A stretch of DNA of 64,000 nucleotides from an uncultured Clostridia bacterium (GTDB lineage Bacteria; Bacillota; Clostridia; Oscillospirales; Acutalibacteraceae): positions 17,114 to 81,113 of the forward strand of contig CANPVE010000011.1 of the NCBI GenBank assembly GCA_947581635.1, written 5' to 3'. Position numbers and translations under genes: made by a program. Below the pieces are notes generated by a model that worked only from the letters and a program-made list of their open reading frames with translations, made no database searches and was not told where the DNA came from. Every line of letters starts with the position of its first letter. Positions within the stretch are counted from its first letter, which is position 1. Of the stretch, positions 55,159-64,000 are shown piece after piece.

Positions 55159-55626
55159 ATGGAAAACAGCAGCATGGCCATCGGCAGGGAGATCTTCGCC
55201 CTCGCCGACCGGCTCAAGGAGAAGAGGCAGGCGAAGAAGGACCTGGAGAGCCAGGTCAAGAAGGTCAACGCCGAGATTGAGCAGCTGGACCGTCAGCTCT
55301 CCGACGCCATGGCGGAGGCCGAGTGCCCGAACTTCGCCCATTCCGGGTCCACGTTCTATCTGAACACCCGGCTGTATGCCTCTCCGAAGTCCGGGATGGC
55401 GGAGGAACTGATCTCCGCCCTCAAGGAACACGGGTATGGGGACATCGTCCGTGAGACGGTCAACGCCCAGACCCTCGCCAGCTTCTACAAGGAGCAGATC
55501 GCCCTCTCCGGAGAGCGGGAGGAGTTCCCCGACTGGCTGGCGGAAGTGGTCAGCACCTTTGACAAGGTGACCGTGGGCATCCGCAAAGCGCGTAGGCCGG
55601 CGGAGACACTGACACAAAGCGCATAG
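55159..55626 (+). CDS. Hypothetical phage-type coiled-coil protein
   Basis: 155 residues. EIFALADRLKEKRQAKKDL to EIEQLDRQLSDAMAEAE is a coiled coil; NFAHSGSTFYLNTRLYASP and LISALKEHGYGDIVRETVN follow. AAGGAGG before ATG, 14 bases behind the helicase. Resembles accessory proteins of siphophage replication modules; exact role unknown. Confidence 0.6.
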   Translation: MENSSMAIGREIFALADRLKEKRQAKKDLESQVKKVNAEIEQLDRQLSDAMAEAECPNFAHSGSTFYLNTRLYASPKSGMAEELISALKEHGYGDIVRETVNAQTLASFYKEQIALSGEREEFPDWLAEVVSTFDKVTVGIRKARRPAETLTQSA

Positions 55627-55651
55627 AACCACAGAAGCGTATTCTACTGAT

Positions 55652-55698
55652 ACACCGATACTCTTACACACCGATACTCTTACACACCGAAACGTGAG
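55652..55698 (+). repeat. Short tandem repeat, unit ACACCGATACTCTTAC
   Basis: Two exact 16-base units plus a partial third, between two genes. Confidence 0.75.
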
Positions 55699-55768
55699 CG
55701 CAATGATGCTCAGACGCACAACCATTCCTTTCCCATCTTTCAACTGAACGATTATGGAGGTAATCAAG

Positions 55769-56549
55769 ATGACTGATAACAAGAAGAACACCGGGCTTGC
55801 GGTGAACGCTCCCGCCGAACTGGCTGTGAGGCTACGCCAACACGGAAGCCCTCGTTCTGATGAAGGACATCATGGCGGAGGACTGCCAGGGGCCGGACTT
55901 CCAGCTGGACCGCATCAAGTTCGCCGCAGGCGGCACGACCATCCTGGAGCTGCCCGGCGATGGGGACGAGCCGGAGATGGTGAAAAACCTCTCCTGCGTG
56001 ATCCTGTACAACCACCCCGCCTTCGCCTACCACACCAGCAAGTACCAAGGCGGCAACAATCCCCCGGACTGCGGCAGCTTTGACGGTGTGACCGGCATCT
56101 GCAACCCCGGCGGCAGCTGCAGGAACTGCCCGTACAACCAGTACGGCTCCGGTGAGGGACAGTGGAAGGCCTGCAAGAACCGCCGCATGCTCTATATCCT
56201 GCGCGAGGGTGAGGTCTTCCCTATGATGCTGAACCTGCCCACGGGCTCCCTCAAGGAGTTCACCAACTATATGAAGCGCCTCCTGACCAGGGGACGCTGC
56301 ATCAACCAGGTGGTCACCAGGATCGCCATCCGCAAGGCGAACTCCAAGTCCGGCATCGACTTCTCCCAGGCGCAGTTCTCCGTGGAGCGCATGCTCACCG
56401 GTGAGGAGCGCGCCGTGGTCGAGCAGATGACGGACATGGTCAAGGGCTACGCCATGAACCTCGGCACCGCAGCGCTGGTCGCGGAGGATGACTTCCCCAT
56501 CCGGGAAGTCGATCCCGAGACGGGCGAGGTCCTCGAGCCGCTGAAGTAA
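55769..56549 (+). pseudogene. Cys-rich phage-type protein, frameshifted
   Basis: Starts MTDNKKNTGLAVNAPAELA, shifts near 55830, and goes on as GYANTEALVLMKDIMAEDC to the end. It has a Cys cluster CNPGGSCRNCPYNQYG. Repaired length about 260. Common in phage replication modules; function unknown. Confidence 0.65.
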
Positions 56550-56610
56550 GAGATACACTATCCCCGGACGGGAGGGCAGCCTCCCTCCGGACCCCTGAGG
56601 AGGATATGCC

Positions 56611-58239
56611 ATGAACTATCGAATATTGACAGATTTGAGCGAGATCCAAAAGGAACTGTCCGGCACGGAGCCGGTGGCCTTTGACTTTGAGACTGCGCCG
56701 GACGATCCCTACCGCATGGAGCCGAGGGCGGCTCTCGATCCGCACCGCTCCCATATCGCCGGGTGCAGCTTCTCCACGAAGGAGGGGGACGCGTTTTACG
56801 TGCCCGTGGCGCACCGCGCAGGCAGGAACACCCCGGACCCGGACGCCTGGGGGACCACGCGCCACGCCTGCGCCGACTCGGACTACACCCTGCGCCTGTA
56901 CTATAAGTTCAACGCCTGGTTTGACCGGTATCTTCCCCGGCACCGCTGGATCGTGGAGCACCTTGAGAGCCCCACTGCCGTGTATGTCGGGATGATGAAA
57001 TACAACGGCATCCTGATGGACCGGCCCCTGATGGAGTCGAAGCAGGAAATCTGTGAGGAGAAAATCGCGGAGTACCGGAAGAAGATCGACGCCATGACAG
57101 ATGGGTCGAGATTGGCTCCAACGCCGGCACAAGGGCCTTCCGGGACTGGCTGTACGTCACGATGAAGCTGCCCGTCAAGGTGCGCACCGAGAAGGGCATG
57201 CCCGCTACGGACGATGAGGCCATGACGCTCCTGAAGGAGTGGTGCGAAGCGAACCGCCCGGAGCTGGCGGAGCTCTTTGACAGTGTGCTGGAGTACCGTA
57301 GATGGGCGAAGCTGAAGACCATGTACCTCGACGGATACACAAACGCCATCAACCCCGTGACCGGCAGGATCCACCCCGACCTTATGCCGCTGAAGGCCGC
57401 GACCGGGCGCTTCGCCTGCTCGAATCCCAATCTCCAGAACCAGGTGGTGGCGGGAGAGGACCCCATCGGTGTGCGCAACTTCATGACGGCGCCGGAGGGC
57501 TGGTCACTGCTGGAGTGCGACTACTCTCAGGCGGAGATCCGGCTCATCGCCTATCTCTCACAGGACAGGGTGCTGCTGGACGCCTACCGCCAGGGGGAGG
57601 ACGTACACGCCATCACCACCTCGGCAGTCTTCAAGATTCCGCTCTCCGAGGCGAAGGACAAGAGCCGTCCCGATTACAAGCACCGCAGGACCGTGGCCAA
57701 GGGCAACCATGTTCGGCATCATGTACGGCATCGCCGGCAGGGGCCTCTCCCGGAACCTGCACACCAACGCAGGTGTGGTGGTCTCCCCGGAGGAGTGCGA
57801 CAGCTATATCGCCGGGATCCTGGATAAATACAGTTCCCTCGCGGTGTGGCAGGAGACCATGAAGCGCAGAGCCCGGGACGCCATATATGTGGAGACGGCA
57901 CTGGGCAGGCGCAGGTACCTGCCGGAGATCCGGAGCCGGGAGTGGGGAAAGCGCAGCTCGGCGGAGCACATGGCGATCAACACCCCGGTGCAGGGCCTGG
58001 GCGCGGACTGCCTCAAGCTGGCGATGGCGAGGCTCACAGTCGCACTTAAGGACCGGGACGATATCCGGCCGATCCTGACGGTCCACGACAGCCTGGTCTT
58101 CGAAGTGCGGGATGACAGGATCGAGGAAGCGACAAAGATCGTTCTGGACTGCATGCAGGCACCGCCGCCGCTGAAGGGCCTCATGCCGCTGGTGGCGGAG
58201 GCCGCCTATGGCAAACGCTACGGACAGCTGAAGGAATGA
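56611..58239 (+). pseudogene. Family A DNA polymerase of phage type, frameshifted and with an internal deletion
   Basis: Exo I AFDFETAPDDPYR and Exo III HACADSDYTLRLYYKF are close together, so about 100 residues with Exo II are missing. Frame breaks are near 57105 and at 57708. Polymerase motifs are LLECDYSQAEIRLIAYLS (A), KHRRTVAKG...MFGIMYGIAG (B) and ILTVHDSLVFEV (C). One C too many explains the last break. It would have copied phage DNA. Confidence 0.9.
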
Positions 58240-58286
58240 AACACAGAATCTGAGACCGCCATGGAGCGGTCGGAAAGGAGAAATGT

Positions 58287-59366
58287 ATGAAACAGGGCAG
58301 ATCGTTTCTGGATATGCTCCGGGAGCTTCAGAGGCAGGACGCCTACAAGCGTGACCTGCTGGTGCCGACCAACGTTCTCAGTATGCAGAGCGACGGCCAG
58401 AGCATCTTCGCGGCGGGGGACGGGGAGGGAAACTTCCTGTTCCCGATGGGAATGACCGACCTCTTCCACCGCCAGCTGGGCGGCGCGATGAAGATCCCCG
58501 CCGACTACTATGACCGTATGCGCCGGGAGAAACCGGAGCTCCTGGCCAGCAATGTGAACACCTGGCTCTCCGGCATGGACGGCAACTATATGATCCGCAC
58601 CATGGATTACTTCGACGGCAGGGGGCAGATCGTCCGGGCGTTCCTCTCGGAGCGCTACCGCCGCATCGACAACCTCGCCATCGCGACGACGCTCCTGAAA
58701 CTGTTCATGGGGATGAGTGGCTGTGAGGTCTCCAGCTCGGAGATCACCGAGACGAGGATGTATATCAAGCTGACCTTCACACTCAAACAGTACGAGGTAA
58801 GGCCCGGGGACTATGTGGAGTTCGGCATCATCATTTCCAACAGCGAAGTGGGACTGGGCGCCGTGATGGTCTGTCCGTTCCTGAACAGGCTGGTGTGCTC
58901 CAACGGGCTCGTACTCAATACCCTCGGGGAGCGGAAGCACCACGTGGGCCGCCAGGTCAGGGCGGGGGACGACAGCTTCGAGCTGTACTCCGACGCGACC
59001 ATGGAGCTGGAGGACAAGGCGTTCCTCTCCAAGCTACAGGATGTGGCGAGAGCCGCCATGGACGAGGGCCGGTACCCCGCCATCCTGGACCAGCTGAAGG
59101 AGAGCATCGCCGTGAAGATCACAGGCGCCGTACCGCAGGTGGTTGAGCTGACCGCCAGGAACTTCGTCCTGCGCAGGTCCGAGCAGGACGAGATGCTCCG
59201 CTACCTCATCGAAGGGGGAGACCTTTCCCTCTACGGTCTGACCAACGCCGTCACCCGGCTCTCCCAGGACGTGGACTCCTACGACCGCGCCACGGAGCTG
59301 GAGGCCATCGGCTGGCAGATCAATACCATGGGGCCTCAGATGTGGAAAGCCATTAACAACGGCTGA
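58287..59366 (+). CDS. DUF932-type protein
   Basis: 359 residues, intact. GMTDLFHRQLGGAMKIPADYYDRM and VRAFLSERYRRIDNLAIATTLL fit the DUF932 family of phage/plasmid proteins of unknown function. GGAAAGGAGAA precedes the start. The only long intact gene of the module. Confidence 0.7.
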   Translation: MKQGRSFLDMLRELQRQDAYKRDLLVPTNVLSMQSDGQSIFAAGDGEGNFLFPMGMTDLFHRQLGGAMKIPADYYDRMRREKPELLASNVNTWLSGMDGNYMIRTMDYFDGRGQIVRAFLSERYRRIDNLAIATTLLKLFMGMSGCEVSSSEITETRMYIKLTFTLKQYEVRPGDYVEFGIIISNSEVGLGAVMVCPFLNRLVCSNGLVLNTLGERKHHVGRQVRAGDDSFELYSDATMELEDKAFLSKLQDVARAAMDEGRYPAILDQLKESIAVKITGAVPQVVELTARNFVLRRSEQDEMLRYLIEGGDLSLYGLTNAVTRLSQDVDSYDRATELEAIGWQINTMGPQMWKAINNG

Positions 59367-59677
59367 TCCATTTGAGAGATTCGCCGCAGGGACGTGCGTC
59401 GGCTACAGACGCAGCTCCGGCTGGCGCATATCCGGCGAATCGGATAAGCCGTACGGCGCAAGAGGACGACGAATCACTTGCGTCGCCAGGTGCACAAGGA
59501 CGACGAATGATTATACGTCCCGGCGCATAAAGCCGACGAATCACCTGCGCCGCCTGACGAATGATTATACGCCCTGTAATCACTGACGCATCGATGCAAA
59601 GAGTCGCGCTTCACAGAGCATGGAAACACCGCATGGGGAAACAGACCAGTTTATCAGGCAGGAAGGAGGACGATATC
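59367..59677. repeat. Noncoding stretch with interspersed GACGAAT repeats
   Basis: GACGAATGATTATACG occurs twice (about 59502 and 59548) and CGACGAATCACYTGCGYCGCC-like units twice. They alternate. No coding frame supported. Confidence 0.55.
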
Positions 59678-59812
59678 ATGTTCAGAATAACAGATCACAG
59701 GCGGGCGGAATGGAGCTCTGGGGACACGGCCGCCGCTGCCGGGGAGCCGGCGCGGGGAATGGAAGGATCCGGCGTTCCGCTGCCGCCGAGACGGGAGGCC
59801 GAAGATGTATAG
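59678..59812 (+). CDS. Small hypothetical protein
   Basis: 44 codons, MFRITDHRRAEWSSGD. GGAAGGAGG before the start, and overlaps the next gene by 8 bases. Unknown. Confidence 0.4.
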   Translation: MFRITDHRRAEWSSGDTAAAAGEPARGMEGSGVPLPPRREAEDV

Positions 59813-60249
59813 AAACAGTGAGGGCTACCCGGACCCGACTGCGGGCGCTGCGCTGGCCAATGTAGCCAGGGAGGAGCGCCGGAAGAAAGCAGCCGGGCGG
59901 AGACCGCGCAGGCGGTTCATGCCCAAGGTATATATCTGTTCCCCGTTCGCCGGGGACGTGGAGACCAATGTCCGCAACGCGCGTCGCTACTGCGCATTTG
60001 CGGTCAGCCGGGGGTATAATCCCCTGCGCCAGCCACCTGTTCTTTCCGCAGTTTCTCAGGGACAGCGATCCCGCGCAACAGGAACTGGGGCGCTTCATGG
60101 GGCTGGTGTATCTGGACAGATGCCGTGAGTGCTGGGTGTTCGGGGACACTGTGTCGGAGGGCATGGAGTCCGAGATCAGCCGGGCAAGGAAACGCGGGAT
60201 CATTATCAGGCACTTTACTGATGATCTCAGGGAGGTATGGAGAGAATGA
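59805..60249 (+). pseudogene. DUF4406-like protein, frameshifted
   Basis: KVYICSPFAGDVETNVRNARRYC is the typical start of the DUF4406/nucleoside-deoxyribosyltransferase-like fold. After a break near 60040 the text goes on as HLFFPQFLRDSDPAQQEL and CRECWVFGDTVSEGM. Repaired length about 147. A phage accessory enzyme of unknown substrate. Confidence 0.65.
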
Positions 60250-61290
60250 GTATTCCACAGGAACTTGCGACAAGGGACCAATGAGTATGCTGGCGGCTTA
60301 CATCGGATAAGAGCGGCGGCAGGGACAGGAAGATGCCCCTGGATCCCAGGACGGGAAAGGCCGCGAAGTCAAACGACGCCGCCACGTGGGGGAACCTATG
60401 AAAGCGCGGCCGAGGCCCTGGAGCACTATGGCTACACGGGAATTGGCTATATGTTTTCCGCCGCCGACAGCTATGTCGGGGTGGATATTGACCACTGCTA
60501 TTATCCCCAGAAGCATGAATTCAGCGAGATGGCGAAGGCGATCATCGCCCGCCAGCCGACCTATACGGAGTTTTCGCCCAGCGGCACGGGCGTGCACCTG
60601 CTCTTTAAGGGGCATAAGCCCAAGGGCGGCTGCAGGCACACACAGGTTGGCGTGGAGATGTACGACAGCGGGCGGTACTTCACCGTAACGGGCAGGCAGG
60701 TCCCCGGCACCCCGGATGAGATCGCCCAGGACAACGACGCGCTCGTCTGGATCCACAGCACGTATATCAAGCCCACAGGCAAGGGCGGGGACGGAAAGAA
60801 AAGCTGCGGGAAGAAAAAACGCAGCGTCTCTGAGAAGCTGACCGACGAGGAGGTTCTGGAAAAGGCGCTGTCCGCCGGTGACAATGGCCTGTTCGCCAAC
60901 CTCTACGAGGGCAACTGGCAGGAGAAGTACGGCTCGCAGTCCGAGGCGGACATGGCGCTGTGCATGAAGCTGGCCTTCTGGACGGCGAAGGATGCGGAGC
61001 AGATGGACCGCCTGTTCCGGGAATCCAGGCTCATGCGGCCAAAGTGGGACGAGGCCCACCGCAGCGATGGCACGACCTACGGCCAGGAGACCATCACGAA
61101 GGCCATCGAGAACACAGACCAGGTGTACACGCCCGGCGGAGGCGTGGGCATCATCGAGTACGAGGGGCAGTACTTCCGGGTCAGGGACGACAGGGTAACG
61201 CCTCTCACCAACTTCGTAGTCCGCCCGGAGATGATCGAAACCGACGACGAGTGCGAGATGACGGCGGACTTTGTGACTCTGCGCGGGTAG
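60246..61290 (+). pseudogene. Bifunctional primase-polymerase, frameshifted and cut at its 3' end
   Basis: Begins MSIPQELATRD, breaks, then RKMPLDPRTGKAAKSNDAATWG and, after another break near 60390, GTYESAAEALEHYGY. The prim-pol catalytic GVDIDHC and PTYTEFSPSGTGVHLLF are clear. A helical domain follows (DNGLFANLYEGNWQ). The frame ends in TAG at the point where an epimerase fragment begins (61291), so a C-terminal helicase part is gone. Confidence 0.8.
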
Positions 61291-61292
61291 AC

Positions 61293-62004
61293 GATTCTTC
61301 AATATATTAGAGACCTGCCGCCACAATCCTGTGGAGCACCTGGTGTATGCTTCGTCCTCATCTGTTTACGGAGGGACCAAGAAAGTTCCGTTCAGTACGG
61401 ATGACAAGGTGGATAACCCTGTGAGCCTCTATGCGGCGACGAAGAAGTCCAATGAACTTCTGGCACATGCCTACTCGAAACTCTACAACATTCCATCGAC
61501 CGGTCTGCGTTTCTTCACGGTTTACGGTCCCGCAGGACGCCCGGATATGTTCTACTATTCTGCCACGCAGAAGCTGAGCGCCGGCAAGACGATTCAGATC
61601 TTCAACTACGGTAACTGCAAACTCGATTTTACCTATATCGACGACATTGTGTAAGGCGTTGTCCGGGTCATGCAGGGAGCGCCGGAGAAGAAAACAGGGG
61701 AGGACGGTCTGCCTATTCCACCGTACCGTGTCTATAACATTGGAGGCGGCACACCGGAAAACCTGCTGGACTACATCAGCACGTTACAGGAGGAGCTCGT
61801 CCGTGCCGGTGTTTTGCCGGTGGACTATGACTTCGAGGAACACAGGGCGCTGGTTCCTATGCAGCCGGGCGATGTGCCTGTGACTTACGCAGAAAGTCTC
61901 AGGCACTGGAATGCGACTTCGGCTTCAGACCAACGATTGACATCAGGACAGGGCTGCGGAAGTTTGCGGAATGGTATAAGGGCTATTACATAGACGGGAA
62001 CAGA
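61293..62004 (+). repeat. Direct repeat, copy B
   Basis: Matches 23815-24524 over about 710 bases, same orientation, with an extra dinucleotide near 61900. Confidence 0.85.
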
Positions 62005-62007
62005 TAG
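61293..62007 (+). pseudogene. Truncated UDP-glucuronate 4-epimerase copy
   Basis: Lacks the first 120-odd codons. Has a GAA to TAA stop at about 61652 (GACATTGTGTAAGG) and a 2-base insertion near 61900. The rest reads as in the 23.4-kb copy. Confidence 0.9.
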
Positions 62008-62019
62008 GACAGAGAGACA

Positions 62020-63188
62020 ATGAACTGCGAAGAGAAATTCTTTGAAATATACGGGCGGGACGCCGAGGGTATTTCATTTAGCCCGTACCGGATCTGCCCT
62101 ATTGGGGCGCACAGTGACCACAATCTCGGCAAGATAACCGGCTTTGCAATAGACAAGGGGATCCATATCGCATATCGCCCGAAACAGAATGGCGTCATAG
62201 AGATGTCAAGCCTGCAGTTCCCGAAGCGGGCCCAGTGGCACATCCGGGAGATTGGAGAGAAGACCGGCGATTGGGCAGACTATCTTCGCGGTGCGACCTG
62301 GGCGCTGGAAAAGGAGTACAGCCTGTCTGTTGGGATCTGCGGTGTGATAGACGGATCTCTTCCCATTGGAGGGCTCAGTTCCTCCGCAGCTGTGATTCTC
62401 GCGTTTTTGGACGCGCTTTGCAAAGTGAATCAGATAGGCCTTACAGCGCAGGAACTGATCAGCATTGCCTTCGACGCAGAGAAAAACTATGTCGGTGTGA
62501 ACGTCGGAACCCTTGACCAGTCCTGCGAGGTACTGAGCAGGAAAGACCACCTGCTCTACCTCGATTGTAAGGACAATCACTACGAGCTGATTCCTCGCCG
62601 GAAAATATGAAGCCGTATAAAATCGCGGTCTTCTTCTGCGGCATGGAACACAGCCTTGCCGGCTCAAAATACAACATGAGAGTGGATGAACTCAGAGCGG
62701 GAGTATACGCGCTGCAGGCATTTGCGGGTATGGATTACGGCAAGTTCTATGAAGCGAATGCGCGTGATGTGGTTTTTGAGATATTTGAGACATACAAAGA
62801 GAGACTTCCAGCACCTTGGAGGCGGCGCTGCGAACACTGGTACACAGAGTTTAAGCGCGTTGAAGCCAGTGCCGAGGCATGGCGTAGAGGAGACATAGAG
62901 GAATATGGCCGTCTGAGTTTTGAAAGCGGATGGAGTTCCATTCACAACTGAGAATCTGGTGCTACGGAACAGATCCGGCTGTATGAAATACTGAGGGAGA
63001 CAGAAGGCATTTATGGTGGGAGGTTCTCCGGTGTCGAGTTTAAAGGCTGCTGTATGGTCCTGATCGACCCGGGCAAGGCAGACACAATCGCCGATGAAGT
63101 TGAAAGAAAGTATCTGACATCCTTCCCGGAGATGAAAGGGAAATACAGCTTCCATCTGTGTGAGAGTGCTGATGGAGTAAAGTTATGA
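62020..63188 (+). pseudogene. GHMP kinase, galacturonokinase-like, with disrupted frame
   Basis: FSPYRICPIGAHSDHNLGK is a galactokinase-superfamily signature but in the form of plant galacturonokinase. GSLPIGGLSSSAAVILAFLD is the ATP loop and GTLDQSCEVLS the catalytic Asp region. Frame breaks near 62598, and TGA at 62949 is in frame with a further 78 codons (GGRFSGVEFKGCC, motif 3). Repaired length about 389. It would phosphorylate a uronic acid at C1; specificity is inference. Confidence 0.75.
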
Positions 63189-63917
63189 AATGTCTGATTT
63201 TAGCCGCGGGATATGCGACAAGGCTCTATCCCCCTGACAGAAAACTTTCCAAAGCCGCTGCTGCCGGTGAAGGATAAGCCGATCCTTGACTGGCTGATAG
63301 AGGATATCGACCAGAGCGGAGAAGTGGAGGAGTACATCGTGATCAGCAACCACAAGTATGCGGATCACTTTACAGATTGGGCGTTCAGACATTCACAGCG
63401 AATAACTGTGGTCGATGATGGTACAGGCTCGAATGAGACACGCCTGGGAGCGGTGCGGGATATTCAATTTGCTATTGATGCACTGAAACTCTCAGGAGAT
63501 ATGCTTGTGATCGCCAGCGATAACCTGCTGGACTTCTCGCTGACAGACTTCATCTCTTACGCGAATGTGAAGGGCACTTCCTGTATCATGCGATACTACG
63601 AACCATCAGAAGCCAAGCTCAGGAAGTGCGGTGTAGTAGAGATCGATGCGGATCACAGGATCCTCAGCATGGAGGAAAAGCCGGAGAATCCAAAGTCACA
63701 TTGGTGCTGTCCGCCGTTCTATTTCTACAAAGCTGACGATGTTCCGCTGGTTGCCAGGGGGATTGAAAGCGGCTGCGGAGTAGACGCGCCCGGGAGCTTT
63801 ATGGCATGGCTCAGTACACAGACAGTCGTACACGCAATGGAAATGCCGGGGAAGCGGTATGATATCGGGAATCTGGAGAGTTACCAGGCGGTGCAGAAGA
63901 TATATAAGGCTGAGTGA
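63185..63917 (+). pseudogene. Sugar-1-phosphate nucleotidyltransferase, frameshifted
   Basis: MKCLILAAGYATRLYP is the nucleotide loop. After five C (63228-63232) the frame shifts and goes on as LTENFPKPLLPVKDKPI. SDNLLDFSL and MEEKPENPKS follow. Repaired length about 243. Overlaps the kinase stop (TTATGA). Could form UDP-galacturonate from the kinase product. Confidence 0.8.
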
Positions 63918-63939
63918 ACTATACTACTGTACTGACATA

Positions 63940-63968
63940 TTGAAAAACAGACTAAAATATGATATACT
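63940..63968 (+). promoter_or_regulatory. Promoter for a gene beyond the window
   Basis: -35 TTGAAA (63940-63945), 17 bases, -10 TATACT (63963-63968). Confidence 0.65.
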
Positions 63969-64000
63969 TGTCGTAACACATACGAGAGGAAATAGAACTA

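Noticed and set aside
59459..59575. CRISPR-like array
   Set aside because: Repeat units are short, alternate, and lack spacers of constant length; no cas gene is present.
46773..61290. A defence island
   Set aside because: The SNF2 helicase and Rpn nuclease could suggest defence, but DNA polymerase, primase-polymerase, DUF932 and the ImmR/ImmA pair point to a phage replication module.
60298..61326. A 342-codon open frame on the minus strand
   Set aside because: Shadow of GC-rich primase-polymerase coding sequence; low complexity and no motif.

Overview
The window looks like chromosome of an anaerobic, gut-type Firmicute (class Clostridia; Lachnospiraceae or a neighbouring family is my guess). 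The reasons are strong GGAGG ribosome sites with GTG/TTG starts, consensus sigma-A promoters with 17-nt spacers, an EFR1-type flavodoxin/ferredoxin, an iron-type 4-hydroxybutyrate dehydrogenase and a DUF4422/Glf exopolysaccharide locus. No rRNA, tRNA or CRISPR array was seen. Identifications come from recognising protein families by eye, not from searches.

Layout. (1) 1-3.2 kb: a glutamate-cysteine ligase-like protein (cut by the window edge), an overlapping class II glutamine amidotransferase, and a Cys/Met-metabolism PLP enzyme. (2) 3.2-18.3 kb: an almost complete agmatine/polyamine to GABA to 4-hydroxybutyrate system. On the minus strand run a PII protein, potABCD, 4-hydroxybutyrate dehydrogenase and GABA aminotransferase. 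On the plus strand are aguB-aguA and putrescine aminotransferase-EamA transporter-aminobutyraldehyde dehydrogenase, with a LuxR-type regulator between them. Three 22-bp palindromes of one family lie by the promoters, and each transcription unit has a leader hairpin. A gamma-glutamyl-GABA hydrolase (puuD-like) gene beside the cluster is dead, so the direct aminotransferase route is the one kept. (3) 18.3-23.4 kb: mosaic DNA with a TetR regulator and ferredoxin, two copies of one IS end, pieces of a surface adhesin and a dead UDP-glucose dehydrogenase. (4) 23.4-45.7 kb: an exopolysaccharide locus with UDP-glucuronate epimerase, UDP-glucose dehydrogenase, glycosyltransferases, Glf, Wzy, Wzx, two acyltransferases, a pyruvyl transferase, a MenD-like TPP enzyme, an aldo/keto reductase and one complete IS5-type element. 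Two of its genes are split exactly at poly-G tracts (G9 and G8), a pattern that suggests phase variation.

(5) 45.7-61.3 kb: GC-rich accessory DNA. It holds an Rpn-type nuclease pseudogene, an ImmR/ImmA-like repressor/protease pair facing a small HTH gene across a palindromic operator, and a decayed phage replication module (SNF2 helicase, Cys-rich protein, family A DNA polymerase, DUF932 protein, primase-polymerase). The primase is cut off by a second, broken copy of the 23.4-kb epimerase. (6) 61.3-64 kb: that epimerase fragment, a GHMP kinase resembling galacturonokinase and a sugar nucleotidyltransferase, all with disrupted frames, then a promoter for a gene beyond the window.

Two general points. 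The two epimerase copies form direct repeats of about 0.7 kb, about 37.5 kb apart, that bracket the exopolysaccharide and phage-like DNA. Single-base frame breaks are absent from the coding genes of the first 18 kb apart from the puuD remnant, but very common after 46 kb. They may be real decay, or errors in the sequence, and raw reads should be checked before any of these genes is called dead.
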